From Macrolepiota albuminosa (taxonomy: Eukaryota > Basidiomycota > Agaricomycetes > Agaricales > Agaricaceae): a stretch of DNA of 64,000 nucleotides. Under the pieces are notes generated by a model. It made no database searches, was not told the origin of the DNA, and was given only the letters and a program-made list of their open reading frames with translations. Position 1 is the first letter of the stretch. Each line of letters begins with the position of its first letter. Shown here in pieces: positions 30,171-41,640 of this stretch. Both the position numbers and the translations under genes were made by a program. Location of the stretch: assembly GCA_027475525.1 (NCBI GenBank), contig JAMWFC010000049.1:6184947-6248946 (forward strand), given 5' to 3'.

Positions 30171-32556
30171 AGTATGCAGACGTGTGACCATACAAGCCTT
30201 CATGTTCAGTATCAACACCCAATACGTGCTTTATGAAAGCAGACACCATAAAATGAAAGAATCTGGCCCCTGCAACAGGATTACATGCAATAAGTCGATA
30301 TGCAGTGTCAGAAGGTAATAATATATCAGGTTCAAACTTTATATTATCACCAGCATAGTACAGACATATAGGGTGTCTGATATCCACAGACAACAACATT
30401 ATAAACCAAGAAGGCGCGCCTTTGTCAATCACTAATGACTATATCTCGTTTCTCATATGCTTTTTTGTTATTGGAGACCCGTCAATCCGGCCCAACACAG
30501 CATCAACGTCTTCAATAACTTTGAAACATTTCTGTTCCTCCTGGTTTGTGGGCTTGATAATCTCGTCTTTGGCCATACGATCAGCCATACTTCTGAGTAA
30601 TTCCACATCAAGACTTGCTATGCGTTCAGCAATATGAGCAAAGTTGTTTCTTTCAATCGCCAGAAACCCCCCTGTAGTTGCGGCTCTGATCTGCTTGTGA
30701 CTAAATGCCGCAAAGGGAAAGCCAGTATCTCTCTGGAACCGCTTATCATGATACATGAGGAGATTGCCTTTGTGAACCTTAACAGAGATACAGCCTTTTA
30801 CACAGCCTGGACCCCCAAAGCCATATGGAAACAACCAGGGAAACATTTGAGGATAAACAGTTGCGTCCTTCATCCAATTAACCGGACGGGATGAATGTCC
30901 AACTAGCAGTGCTTTGCCATTGGAGTGCCAGTGCTTTAAAGCAATACCTTTAAGCTCATCTTTTGTTTTTGCTGATAGGCTCTCACCCGTCAGTCCATGC
31001 ACGACAAAAGGACAATCCCCGGCTGATACCCCATTATCTCCATCAACTTTGTAAACGGCAGGGTCAACTGTTCTGTTTTCCTCCAGAGACTCTTTGTAAA
31101 CGATCTTTACTGGTGGTGTATCTTCTGGATAGTCGTCAAGATTGCTATCGCATATTTCAATGTCCGTATAAGCAGAATGATTAAGCTTGAGCCATTCCAA
31201 TGCCTGCTTCACAGCGTTTTGGCGGACGAGCAAAGGCAATCGTTTGAGATCTTCCTCAGTAGGCTGACAAGGCCCTGTAAATAGAATAGCTAAAACATCA
31301 TCCATGTCAGCCCTCGGAGGAGGCAGTACATGGTAAACCTTTTCAACGGGAGATTCAAAAGCGATCAAATGTGCGTTCATTTTGCTGAGACCCGAGGACG
31401 ACACATGTGTGAAACAGAGAGACCTGCGTACTTTGGCGACAAGGAGCTGTTCAACCCAATTTAAACGGGATAAAACAACTGGAACAGCACCAATCCAAAA
31501 ACTGTTTGCAAGTGCATACTTAGGAACTTTGCCCTTCAACAATGGGATCCTGCACTCTGAACAGACAGAATTGCATCTATGATCCAACACCAGGCCTTTT
31601 ATTTCTCTCACAGATTCCGTTCCTGAACGCCTCTCCACTCTGGTAACTCCTTTGGCAGATAACACACCGAGAAACCCTTTCATACTTTTTAGAGTATGCA
31701 TATCCTTAACTGGGCGCAGCAAACCACAAACAGCACAACCGCTTTCTTCTAATTGTGCTGGACCTGTTTTGTTGCAAAAGTTGTGTATGATTTGAGTAGT
31801 TAGGCTTGGTGTAAGAGGCGCAGGAGGAAATTTGGGCTTGTCAGGGCCCCGAACATCTGCCTCAAGAACAACTTCATGCTTTTGATTACGCACCACGGAG
31901 CGTCTTAGCGTGTTTCTTGCTTGTGAACTGAGATCAGCCGTCAATACAGTAGACCAACTAACACATTTTGAGCAACTGTGAGAATTAAACAAATCACTTG
32001 GATGTGACGCTCTAAAATGCTTAGGGAGCGCAATCCCATGTATACGTGCTACGGATCGTAGCTGCTTCAATGTGAGATGTTGTGAAAGGGTAGACAAAGG
32101 CAGCCTAGCATGCACGTACCCTGCAGTAATCGGGTACGACAGCAAACCAACATCATCTGCATGATTGATGAATTTGAATACGTGCCGCGGGTTGTGTTTG
32201 CCCTGACTCGCGTCGATGTACGTATCTACTTGTGCAAAGGAGAACGCATAAGTTTTACCACCGCCTATAGGTCTGAGGACACGTTTAGGTTTACGAAGCG
32301 ATCTTTGACGTCCAAGGGACTTGCACGCAGACAATCGACCACTCCTACGGTAAGCTCTAGATGCAAATAGATGTGAATACCCTAATATTCTAAGCCCAGG
32401 TACCACAAATGATTTTACTGCAGAAAGGGTTGAGCTAATAACAATGTGTTGGTCCAAACAAGGCCATGTATCAGGCAAACGGTATCCATGCAGTAAAGTT
32501 TTGATAGCAAATGCAACATTACATACATTGTTCCTCATCGCGTGGTTACACAACAT
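30171..32556 (-). pseudogene. Helitron Rep/helicase N-terminal region (DUF6570-like and helitron-like N)
   Basis: The long frame 32556-30439 (705 aa) starts MLCNHAMRNN. It holds Cys pairs (CSKC, CAVCG, CNSVCSEC) that look like zinc-binding knuckles. A DUF6570-like stretch follows (KMNAHLIAFESPVEKVYHVL, ILFTGPCQPTEEDLKRLP), then a helitron-like N segment (YPQMFPWLFPYGFGGPG, LLMYHDKRFQRDTGFPF). TAG at 30439-30441 (probably from TGG) interrupts it; reading resumes SLVIDKGAPSWFIMLLSVD to the LTR edge at 30171. In fungal Helitrons this part lies upstream of the HUH nuclease and is thought to bind DNA and support Rep. The start is the first ATG of the open frame; the native 5' end could be further upstream. 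Confidence 0.8.
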
Positions 32557-33186
32557 AGGACCTAGGTGGCATCAATGCAGGCATGCTAGAAAATTGTGAC
32601 AGGACATGAGGGATCGCATCACAAAAAGTCACGTTATCCTGCATTGTTTGAACGTCGTGGGAACAGTCAAAACTCTACAATAATATAACCAGGGCATATA
32701 GAACCGACAAAAAACATAGCACTGATTAGGTATGTTGACCCTAAAAAAGGGAAATATCCAATGTGTGTGTGTCCTGGTGCCCATAGAGTCTCGAATCGCA
32801 AGGAAACATGTACACTGATTTGTGTTTGTATCAATCCGTATAGTAGTATGCCATTCTGTATAGGTATGATAGCATCGTTTAGTGTCACAGATTGAGCATT
32901 GCTTGGCATTCGACAGAACACATAAGTATTGAGAGCACGCATGTTGAATTACTGTAGGCCCCCTATCAACCGTACATGAGAGATGTTGCGCTAAATTAGA
33001 TACATGCATACCTTGTGAATGACGCATGTTTTAAAACAACGAGCAATATACAGACTAATAGCCAGGCACCGTACACAAACAATATCATCGTTGAAATCAA
33101 CGCACGAGTACAAAACAAGTTACATATGAAGCAACCATCAATATGGTCACCTGATCTAACATTACGTCATAGCTCAAAACCATCAA
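32557..33186. other. Helitron 5' side, no gene recognised
   Basis: Short minus-strand frames (to about 33027) lack motifs. Likely Helitron leader or promoter sequence upstream of the Rep start; nothing specific is visible. Confidence 0.4.
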
Positions 33187-33406
33187 AGTGAGTGATAGCT
33201 TATATAAACCATGTCCAGAGTAGCGGCTTATATAAACCATTGCTGGAGTGACAGCTTACATAAACCACCGCTAGAGCAATAGCTTACATAATCCACTGCT
33301 GGAGCAACAGCTTATATAAACTACTGCTAGAGCAACAGCTTACATAATCCACTGCTGGAGCAACAGCTTATATAAACCATTGCTGGAGCGACAGCCTACA
33401 TAAACA
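33187..33406. repeat. ~28 bp repeat array (8 units), inner right array of Helitron
   Basis: Eight units with consensus GCTTAYATAAACCACTGCTGGAGCAACA, period 27-28 bp. They alternate between TATATAAA and TACATAA forms, which suggests pairwise duplication. This is the inverted counterpart of 24306-24431. Confidence 0.92.
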
Positions 33407-33638
33407 AGCATTAACACAGTAAATACCACTGAAGGTAATGTGACGAAAGATTCACTCAGTGAACAAACGGTCAAACAGACAACGGCTCAAAAAGTCTATA
33501 TTGAGACTATCTCAAAACAACGCAACACAAAAACGACTGCTCAAGGTAACAAGTAAACATCCGATGGCTAGCTAGATGGCTAAGGTCACAACTGAGGTCA
33601 CATACGCCCACCTGCCTCCCATGTGGAAGGTCGCTGAA

Positions 33639-33667
33639 TAATATATATATATATATATATATATTTT
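33639..33667. repeat. (TA)n microsatellite with T tail
   Basis: An uninterrupted AT dinucleotide run followed by a T run, just beyond the stop of the cargo gene. Confidence 0.9.
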
Positions 33668-33714
33668 TTTTGGCAGTCAACCAGCAAAGACAGAAGGAGC
33701 AGTGAAAGCAGGAA

Positions 33715-36252
33715 CTACTTGCGTGCCTTGGACTTGGCCTTCCCCTTAGTGGCACCGGCACGGTCCACCACAGGAGCAGGTTCAACAAGACGCATCACGT
33801 AAGTAGGGTCGTGCAACACAATGACAAACAGCAAGTTCAAGGTGAGATACCTGAAAAACGTGAGAACATATCCAAACACAACGAACACCAACGTACTTGT
33901 GACCACCGGACTCATACCAGTTGGCACTGAAACCAACACTGACGACAGAACTTTCTGGAACCTCAACATTGTTGTTTTCGTATGGATGCCAAGAAGGAAG
34001 AGTATCAAAGTCACTGGGCGTAAAACAGAATGGTTGACCAGTTTCTACCCTGCCATCATATACAGGTACTGAGAAAATGTTAGAACACCATCATCTGGAA
34101 ATGAGCCTAACAGGAACCTTTGTGATCAAACTCAACAACCAGCTTGTACAGATTGGCAACCCCAGCCAATTTGAACACAGGAGCATCCATCTCGGTAAAC
34201 ATTGAGTTACTCTTTATACCGGAGGGCCTCTTGGACTTGGGAGTCGCATACCCACCGTCTGAAGTCACATCAAACGCAGAACCAACAAAACAACGAAACA
34301 CGACTCACCAACATTGTATGTAGGGGTTTTACCCTCACCTCGAGTAACAAATGCCACACCATTACCAGAAAGAGTACCTCGAACACCGTCCAGGAGGTTG
34401 AAAACACAACCCAAAACAGCAAACTGGCAAAGAGACTCCTGATGGAATTCAACAATCTCGATACGATGCTGACCATACTTGTCAGACGGACTCCCAACAA
34501 GAACAGAACTGTCAAATAAATGTGAGGCAGTTACCACTCCAGAGGTAATACAGACACAGAAGGGACCCGTCAAATCCCAAAGAGCCAATTGCTGCTTTGG
34601 GGCGTTGAGTTGGACAGGGTCAGTCCTGGCCAAGTTAATGTAAAAGGCATGACAATTGAATAAAAGAGAAGCCGACAACAAACTATTTAAAGAGTCATAC
34701 ATAAGAACAGAAAAAAAAATACAAAACAATAAGCAAAACACATGTCCAATTGTCTTCATTCATATGCTCAGCAACAACACCAATGCGCGCGTAACAGATT
34801 TTACTATCACTGTTCATTTTGTCATATCCAAAAGGCTGGATTACGAGTTGTTTCCTGTTGACAAGTTGAATAAATGCAAGCAAAATAGTAGACGTTGGTC
34901 CGCACTTAAGGAACGGCAGTCCTTGATAAGTCGACACCATAAACTTTTCTTGGATAGAAGGCTGCATGACCGCATCCACTGCAAGCTCTTCCACAGGATC
35001 GAGACAAGGATCAATGCTGTAGCAAGACATCAACAAATGAGGTACAGAGATAAAGGGAATAAAATAAAATAAAATAAAATAAACATATGGTTCAACAGCA
35101 TCCGAGCGGACAATCAAAAGTGGAGCAGCCAAAGCAGACAAAATGGGGACGGGAGGCACGAGAGACTCGCCATCTTCTGACAATCCATAATCGGAAGCAG
35201 AACTATCATTGACAATAAAGTCCGATAGCATGTCGCTATTATTGTCTGCAACATCCCAATCGTTGACGTTATCATCGCCTGCTGCGACAACAAGAGGCTT
35301 CTTAACAAGCGGCCTAGGTACGGGCTGCTTAGCAATCCTATACCAAAGCGAAAAGAACAAAATGAGCACAAGCAAATAACAGAAGAAACAATCCACACTG
35401 ACACAACAGGCAAGTCATCATCGTCATCGTCAGACAATTCAACAAGTTTTTTTGGTGCAAATTTGTCATCCAAATTTGGACTAGCAGCCTTGGCCGCAGC
35501 TCTGGCACGCGATATTTTAGGGCTTGACTGGCTCGCAAACAAAGCCTTCTCCGTCATGGTATGGGAGCGCCTTGAGAGTGCAAAACATAAGACAAACCGT
35601 GCATGAACGCGAACAAATCATAAATCATATACACAGCACAACCACTTGACAAGGTCACATCTTCAGCAGTCAATCCAGCCATAGCCCGACTACATAGCAG
35701 CAGTCAAGCAAAGTAACAAGGAAAACGGGGATACAAACATGACAGGTGTATCAACGGACGGAATGGACACAGCCCTCTTTTTCTTGGGCGACGGCGTGGC
35801 AGGAACACTAACAGAACTGATACCAAGACATTAAGTAAAACGATAGTCACAAATACAACAAGTAACACACAAACCCATCATGCAAGGCAGAAACCTTTCG
35901 CTTAGACGGCGACCTGCCGTCAATAGACCTAAAGAACATTAGCACTACAGATTACAACACAAAAAGAGTACTCACCCAGCAGATGGGTCACCTGTTTCAG
36001 ATCCAGAAGCTATCGCCACAGAAACGCTATCAAATATGCTACAATAAGCAAATTAGCAAGACCGACCGGAACTGAAAGAGCTGTACACACGCTTGCAACC
36101 TATCCACACTCCTGCACCGAGGATAACAAGTTTTTTTCTTTAAAAAAAAAAAAAAAAATCAAAGACACCAATATAAAACACACATGGTCTTGAGTTGGTC
36201 AACAAGTGTCTGAGCCTTATTCTCTTCAGACTTTATCTTGCGAGGAGGCATT
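33715..36252 (-). CDS. Multi-exon hypothetical gene carried between repeat arrays
   Basis: ATG at 36252 (MPPRKIKSEENKAQTLVDQL) and TAG at 33715-33717 after AGATKGKAKSKARK. About ten short introns with good GT...AG borders fit, for example GTGTGGATTG...GGTATAG near 35395-35340 and GTTTATTTTA...CTACAG near 35085-35020. The N-terminal half is nuclear-looking: Pro/Ser/Lys-rich (SPSKRKVS, TPSPKKKRAVS) and acidic (SDDDDDDLP). The second half is hydrophobic and globular (YQGLPFLKCGPTSTILLAF, LALWDLTGPFCVCITSGVV, GSPSDKYGQHRIEIVEF) and I do not recognise it. I saw no nonsense codon when introns are removed, so it may be intact. Its place between ~28 bp arrays suggests capture by the Helitron. Confidence 0.55.
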
Positions 36253-37440
36253 GGTTTGTATGGTGACACAAAACACACAGAGAAAAAAGAGGAGGCAGAG
36301 AGGGGATTATCGAGGACAGTGGACAAAAGACACTTATATAGAGCAGCAAGCTGCACGTTGCATCAAAGAGGGAAAGGCAGTATAACATAAAGAACGGTGT
36401 ATCCCTTTCTTCGAACAAAATAAAATCAAGTAGAATGAAAAATTCAGTAAGACAAGATTCACAGAAGGCACAGCGGGACCTTTTAGATAGAGCACAAGCA
36501 TTACAGATCCACAACTCGTAACGTTGTACCTTAATAGCCATAACCTCAGAAGGGCAACGCACTAGAGATTCACAAATGAGAGGACAAAGAAAGAGAGACA
36601 GAGGAACATCACAAGGTCTGTTCCTGAACAGTTGAGGATGATAAAACAAAGCCAGAAACAAAGCCAGAAATTAATGTACCATTGGAAACAGACTACGGGA
36701 AGCATCAAGATGACAGGCACAGAAGGTACCAAACAACCGAAGTGCATATACCAAAAAAGACGAAGCCAATAGGAAGGAAACGAGTTGGGTATGGGATAGG
36801 TAAACCAAGATACGTCATGTCATACACAGGAAAACAGTTGAGGCACTCACTGATCACTTCCTGATACTATAAAGAATACACAGATAGCACAACAGACTAG
36901 AAGGATATCAAGACACAGCAGCAATACAATGTACGTAGACCTGTACAATCTCACAGAGAAAATAAGGCAGAAAGGGTTCATGATTACCGAAGACAACGTG
37001 GTCCAATTTTTGAAGATGAAGGTAAATGAAGGGAACAGGACAATGTAAGTACAACACAATAGAGCAACACACAAAACTGAAGGAAACTTAAGATACGAAC
37101 ATTACAAGCCAGAAAGATTCTGAGTGGGAGACCTCGTTTCTGTCCAGCTATCTTTCCAGGTTGTTAACCTGGCAGGTGGAAAACTCAAAATGCTTCTCGT
37201 ATTGAGATCCATGACTCTTATCAAGCACCGGTCTAGCTTCATAAAAGTGAGCAACAAAGCAACACAGTAAACACACTGATAAACACCCCACAGAACATAG
37301 TATCCAACGAAGAGACCAAGAACAAACTGAAGAGAAAGCTGAGAGACATTTCAGACAAGGGCCAGAACAGAATGGACGTAGACGCATCAGGCAACGGCAA
37401 CCAATGATTACATCGATCAAAAAGCCTTCAATTGCGACCA
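36253..37440 (-). other. Possible 5' exons or promoter of the cargo gene; Cys-rich frame
   Basis: A minus-strand frame around 36600-36450 reads CPLICESLVRCPSEV, then ELWICNACALSKRSRCAF. The spacing C-x3-C-x5-C...C-x2-C-x7-C is close to a Zn(2)Cys(6) cluster. A second Cys-rich frame lies near 37380-37330. Splicing into the gene at 36252 could not be established. The segments may be exons of that gene, of another gene, or chance. Confidence 0.3.
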
Positions 37441-37724
37441 CGACACTTGGATCACATTCGTTTTGTCACATTGTCAATAACGGCCTCGTTGATCTTTGCC
37501 AATCGCATATAGTTTCGACTACGATTCACAGACACTTGCTTGGGTCTGACTATATTGTCGTCCTGCTTCCTTCCCTAACGAGTCCACTGGACCCGTATTT
37601 TGTTTCTCCCTCATCCACCGATCCTTCTCGTTTTAGTCGCTTTTATAGTATTCCCGCATCATCATATTACCAAATACACTGCATTTGCCTGCAAATGTAA
37701 TATCACAAACAAACAACCGTGAAG

Positions 37725-38027
37725 GCTTACATAAACCGCAGCTGGAGCGATGGCTTACATAAACCATAGCTGGAGCAACAGCTTACAGAGCAGCAACTTA
37801 CATAATGTCAACTTACATAACCAGCGGCCAGGAATTTATTTCTATTTTCTTTTGACACGACCCCAACTTGTACATATTTTATTCACTTTTGTTGTTCACC
37901 AGTTCATTAGTTCAATAATATTTCATTCCTGCTGACAAGTCAATAGCTACCTATCTAGTGTAGGTAGATTATGTTATCGTAATATAACGATTCATCTATC
38001 GACGATGTAAATGACTGCTGGAGCAAA
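37725..38027. repeat. ~28 bp repeat array, outer right end of Helitron
   Basis: Units of GGCTTACATAAACCGCAGCTGGAGCGA decay rightwards into shorter CAACTTACATAA pieces. A last half unit, ATGTAAATGACTGCTGGAGC, lies near 38006-38025. That half unit is shared, inverted, with the far left end at 24.4 kb. Confidence 0.75.
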
Positions 38028-38032
38028 GAAAT

Positions 38033-38530
38033 TGTAAGGGCGACCTCTAGAGGCTGTGGTCAGTCACACAGCTGGCAGAGGGAGATCCAAAGTGTATTAG
38101 AATATATACTGACAATATCAAGGTAGCTACTCACCTGGCAGAGGGAGATCCAAAGAGAACAAGTCTAGGGATTTCCTATGCCAGGTTGGACGCTTCTGGG
38201 GCCTCTGAAGCATGGGAAACAACTGTACAGTACAACAAAACCTTAAAAACTCGAAAATTGCCTACACAAACACTTGTACAAATAAGGGGCAAACTTTGGC
38301 AAACTCTGGCTTATATAAGCGGTCTGGAAGCGGTGCTGAGTGGGCCCACACTTGTCTGAATGGTGGCTAAAGAACCAGAGCATCTCAAGGGCTGAGAGTG
38401 GTACTGACAGATAGTGTTGAAAGAATAGAAACAGTAAAATGAAATAATGTCAGAAGAAATAAGAGAATGAATGGAAGGAGAGTGAAGAGATAAGGAGTGA
38501 GAAAAGGAAGAAATGAGGAGTCCCCTGACA
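38033..38530 (+). repeat. Solo LTR, family C
   Basis: 498 bp, nearly identical to 8006-8504 including its internal expansion. Perfect 5 bp target duplication GAAAT (38028-38032 and 38531-38535). It inserted at the edge of the Helitron arrays. Confidence 0.93.
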
Positions 38531-38786
38531 GAAATAATGAAACATTCTCACATCCGACAGAAAACATAACAAATTACATACACAATAAAAATATACAAAC
38601 AGGAAACAAATGAAAATAAATCAAGATAAAGGATAGCAAAACAAACAAATAAAAATAAAAAACACATTCGTATATATAATCCATCGACTTGGTGAAATAA
38701 ACACAATAATGTGCTCAACACAAGAAAATTATATATATGTGTATATAAAGAAAACACAAGGATTTTTCAACATGAGGATGAACATA

Positions 38787-39022
38787 ATAGCCGGTAGAGA
38801 TAGCCGAAAGGGAGCAAATATCGAGGACATGGCAGTAATAGCCGGTAGTAATAGCCGGTAAAGATAGCCGAAAGGGAGCAAATATCGAGGACATGGTAGT
38901 AATAGCCGGTAGTAATAGCCGGTAAAGATAGCCGAAAGGGAGCAAATATCGAAGACATGGTAGTAATAGCCAGTAGTAATAGCCGGTAAAGATAGCCGAA
39001 AGGGAGCAAATATCGAGGACAT
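38787..39022. repeat. 64 bp tandem repeat, about four units
   Basis: Full units start at 38838, 38902 and 38966, with a shorter first unit at 38787. Each holds ATAGCCGGTAGTAATAGCCG and GAAAGGGAGCAAATATCGAG. Units are almost identical, so the array is young. 64 is not a multiple of three and all three minus frames stay open, so the ORFs here are by-products of the repeat. A diverged partial unit (ACAAATTTCGAGGACA) lies at about 39070. Confidence 0.92.
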
Positions 39023-39550
39023 AGCCAGTAGAGGAAGAGAACGGCAACTGCCGAGATCACGTGAGGGGCACAAATTTCGAGGACAAAATGCGCGCCAAAG
39101 CAGGTAGTAAAACCTCAGTCTACTAAAGTAGACCTCGGAATCATCCGTAGTGTACAATAGATATATTCATTGAATTACATTCAACAATCAGACATATATA
39201 AGAGAGACGAACTTAATAACTTGATCGACAACTGTCAACATGAACGACAGAGATACAGTGACTGCCTGTTGTACCATGCAATGGTCTCCAACATTTTTAC
39301 GTATACACCTGTTTATCAGAATTCTTATAGGTGATGAATATTCACAAATGAACTAATTATTGCTATTCTTAGAAATGAACCATTATACAGGGGACAAGAC
39401 CTATTGTAGTAAGTGCGAAACCTTGAAAGCAAGGGACTAAATTCCGTCGATGTAAATTAAAGAATGATAACTTTGAGGAAGTGTCAGGTTGAACGAGAAC
39501 TTGGCTAGGACCTTGTCCAGATGCATTGGATTGTTTGAGAAGACAGTAGG

Positions 39551-41640
39551 TCATATCTTGTAATGAAACTTGATCAATTCAGACGCACGTTCTCCAATAG
39601 CGTACGCCGGTGCTTGAGTGTGTGCTGAGGGGACGAAAGGCTAAATAGGACTCATGAGAAGACTAGGGCAAGTATGAACAATCAGAATATACGAGTACGG
39701 AAACGTCAATAACTCGAAGACCTGTGACCTTCTTGACTGACAAATCTGGATTCGTCACTCCGTTTTTCGCGCCTTCGGGAGTCATGCTGGACGTGCCAAC
39801 AGGATGGAACAACGTGCCAGCATTCTTGGCTGCATACGAGTCAATGGAAGCGGAATCTACCGCATCTGCAAAAACACCTGCGGGGCCGAAAACATAGCCA
39901 GACCATGCAGGGGCCTGTACGAATATGCTGGCTCCCTTTACGGCCTCTCGCATGACAAGTTTATCAAAGTCAGTCCTAAGGAGGACGGGAACAATGACCG
40001 GAGCATCGAACCGATTGCTGGACTTCAAAGTGATCGATCCTCGGGAACTTGGCGATACAACGATAGTAGTCATGGTGAGGAAGTTTCCAGTCAGAGGAGT
40101 GGATCCAGGAGGAAAGCCGTTCTGTGAAAGGAAATCGGCGTATGAGCAAATATCAAGGATGACTGTACCTACAGATACGAGACCTCGTAGTGAGTGGTAT
40201 TGGGGCCTGCCGCAGGGTCCTGTTTTGGGACCAAGGATTTGTTCAAGCGAACAAATGCAATATGATCGAGAATGGTATTGACATAGGGAACCGTCTTATT
40301 CGTTTGCCACTGAGAGAAAGGATCATCCTTTAATTTTTGGCTTCTTCGAAGGGTTTCAAAGGTGTTGTTAGAGTTGACTTGTTATCCCTTCTCAGCGTCA
40401 TGGTGTTTAGAAAGTAAAAAATGAGTACTCACCAAGCCAGGGATTACTGATGACAGAGTGATCGGCAAGGTTCTGTCCAACATCGGGCAGATCAACAAGG
40501 GGTTCAACTCCTACAGATTTGAGGACCTTGGAGTCGCCAATTCCAGAGTTGAGAAGAATATGAGGAGAGCCAATGGTACCGGCAGAGAAGATAACTTCCT
40601 TCGTAGCGGTGACAGTTTTCAAAGGTCCTGTAGGGATTCTGATGAGAAATGGGTATGATAATTAGCGCAAACCACGAACCTCCAGAACTCTGGCGAAATT
40701 CAACACTACGAAAAGCTGGAATTTTCCCATGGCTCGTCTGAAGCACTCGTGATACCTGGGCATTCACCACGACATACAGGTTTTTGCGTTGCATGAATCG
40801 TGGAGTCAAATATGCAGTTGCAGAAGAACTCCGGACACCGTCTTTGATAGTGTTTTGCGACCAGCCGAGACCAAGAGGTTTACCAGAGTTGAAGTCCAGG
40901 TTGAATTTGAAGTCATTACCAGCCTGTGAAGTCGCCTCAATGACGCGCTGACGATGGGTGAGGGAAAGCCCGCGAGGCTGACGGAGACTTCGCCCTTGAA
41001 GCCATGAACAACTGAGTTGAATTGACCAGTGATGTTGTGGTTGTCAACAGGTGCAGTCCACTTTTCGCTCTTCTTGAAATAAGGTAGAATGCTTTTTCAT
41101 GACCAGCCTTGGTCCTCTGTTACCTTTGCGTACCGATCAAAATCCTCGCTTGATCCTCGTGTGTATACGAGCCAGTCTTGAAAGGAGAGATGACTATTAA
41201 GGTAAGTAAGAGAGAAACAAGGACCTACTTGTTGAACTACTGCCGCCTAAGATGCTACCTCTAGGGTAAGGGATGGTTCGACCTCCTAAGCCGGGTTGTG
41301 GTGTAGTGGTGTAATTCCAATCGTAAGGTGACGGTTGTGTCAGCTCTGGAGCAAAGAAAGGGACTTGAGATGTGATAACGCCGTCATTACTGATCAAAAT
41401 CAGAACATAAATCACACTGTCACCATTGGAACTCACGATGGGCCTGCTTCTAGGAGAAGCGCATTAACTTTGTCGTTGTCTGTCAATCCATTTGCGATAA
41501 CGTTTCCAGCATTGCCAAATCGAATTTGATATGAGGGAGGATGTCAGAAACTTCGGTGAGAGTAGCGTGACTGAGGGAGGCAAGAAGCAAACTCGATGAA
41601 ATGGCCGTGGAAAGTAGGTGTGATGAGAGGCTATGTGGTG
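39551..41640 (-). pseudogene. GMC oxidoreductase (aryl-alcohol-oxidase-like) pseudogene
   Basis: Minus-strand exons follow the GMC order. A signal-peptide-like LLSTAISSSLLLASLSHA comes first, then GNAGNVIANGL and NALLLEAGP (FAD site; the GxGxxG core before it is partly deleted). Next are YDWNYTTTPQPGLGGRTIPY, PRGSILGGSS, TRGSSEDFDRYAKVTEDQGW, SSSATAYLTPRFMQRKN, EVIFSAGTIGSPHILLNSGI and, at the end, LFHPVGTSSMTP and HTQAPAYAIGERASEL with stop at 39551. The family oxidises aromatic alcohols to make H2O2 in lignin decay and is secreted. Breaks: TGA at 41097-41099 in place of a Trp after GWS, and a one-base loss near 40952 before QRVIEATSQAG. Several introns remain, so this is a decayed gene, not a retrocopy. 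Confidence 0.85.

Larger units (their letters stand above)
24300..38032 (-). mobile_element. Decayed Helitron with cargo gene, bounded by inverted repeat arrays
   Basis: The core is a Rep/helicase read on the minus strand (32556 to 24449). A ~28 bp repeat array lies beyond its C-terminus (24306-24431). Arrays of the same unit in inverted orientation lie beyond its N-terminus (33187-33406) and again at 37725-38027. A 21 bp string containing ATGTAAATGACTGCTGGAGC occurs at both outer ends in opposite orientation (about 24401-24423 and 38005-38025). I infer one composite element with a multi-exon gene at 33.7-36.3 kb, or two adjacent insertions. Canonical TC and CTRR ends could not be fixed. The Rep/helicase carries three TAG stops, a frameshift and a solo LTR, so it is not autonomous now. 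Confidence 0.6.

Noticed and set aside
33187..33406. Regular ~28 bp repeats resembling a CRISPR array
   Set aside because: Units abut with no unique spacers, units are imperfect, and the context is a fungal Helitron with introns and eukaryotic genes.
35040..35085. (AAAAT)n run as a regulatory element
   Set aside because: It falls inside a short intron of the cargo gene and looks like ordinary slippage of intronic T-rich sequence.
38715..39157. Three overlapping minus-strand ORFs with repeated Leu/Ile/Tyr-rich peptides
   Set aside because: They are by-products of the 64 bp tandem repeat, whose length is not a multiple of three; no start context, splicing or domain.
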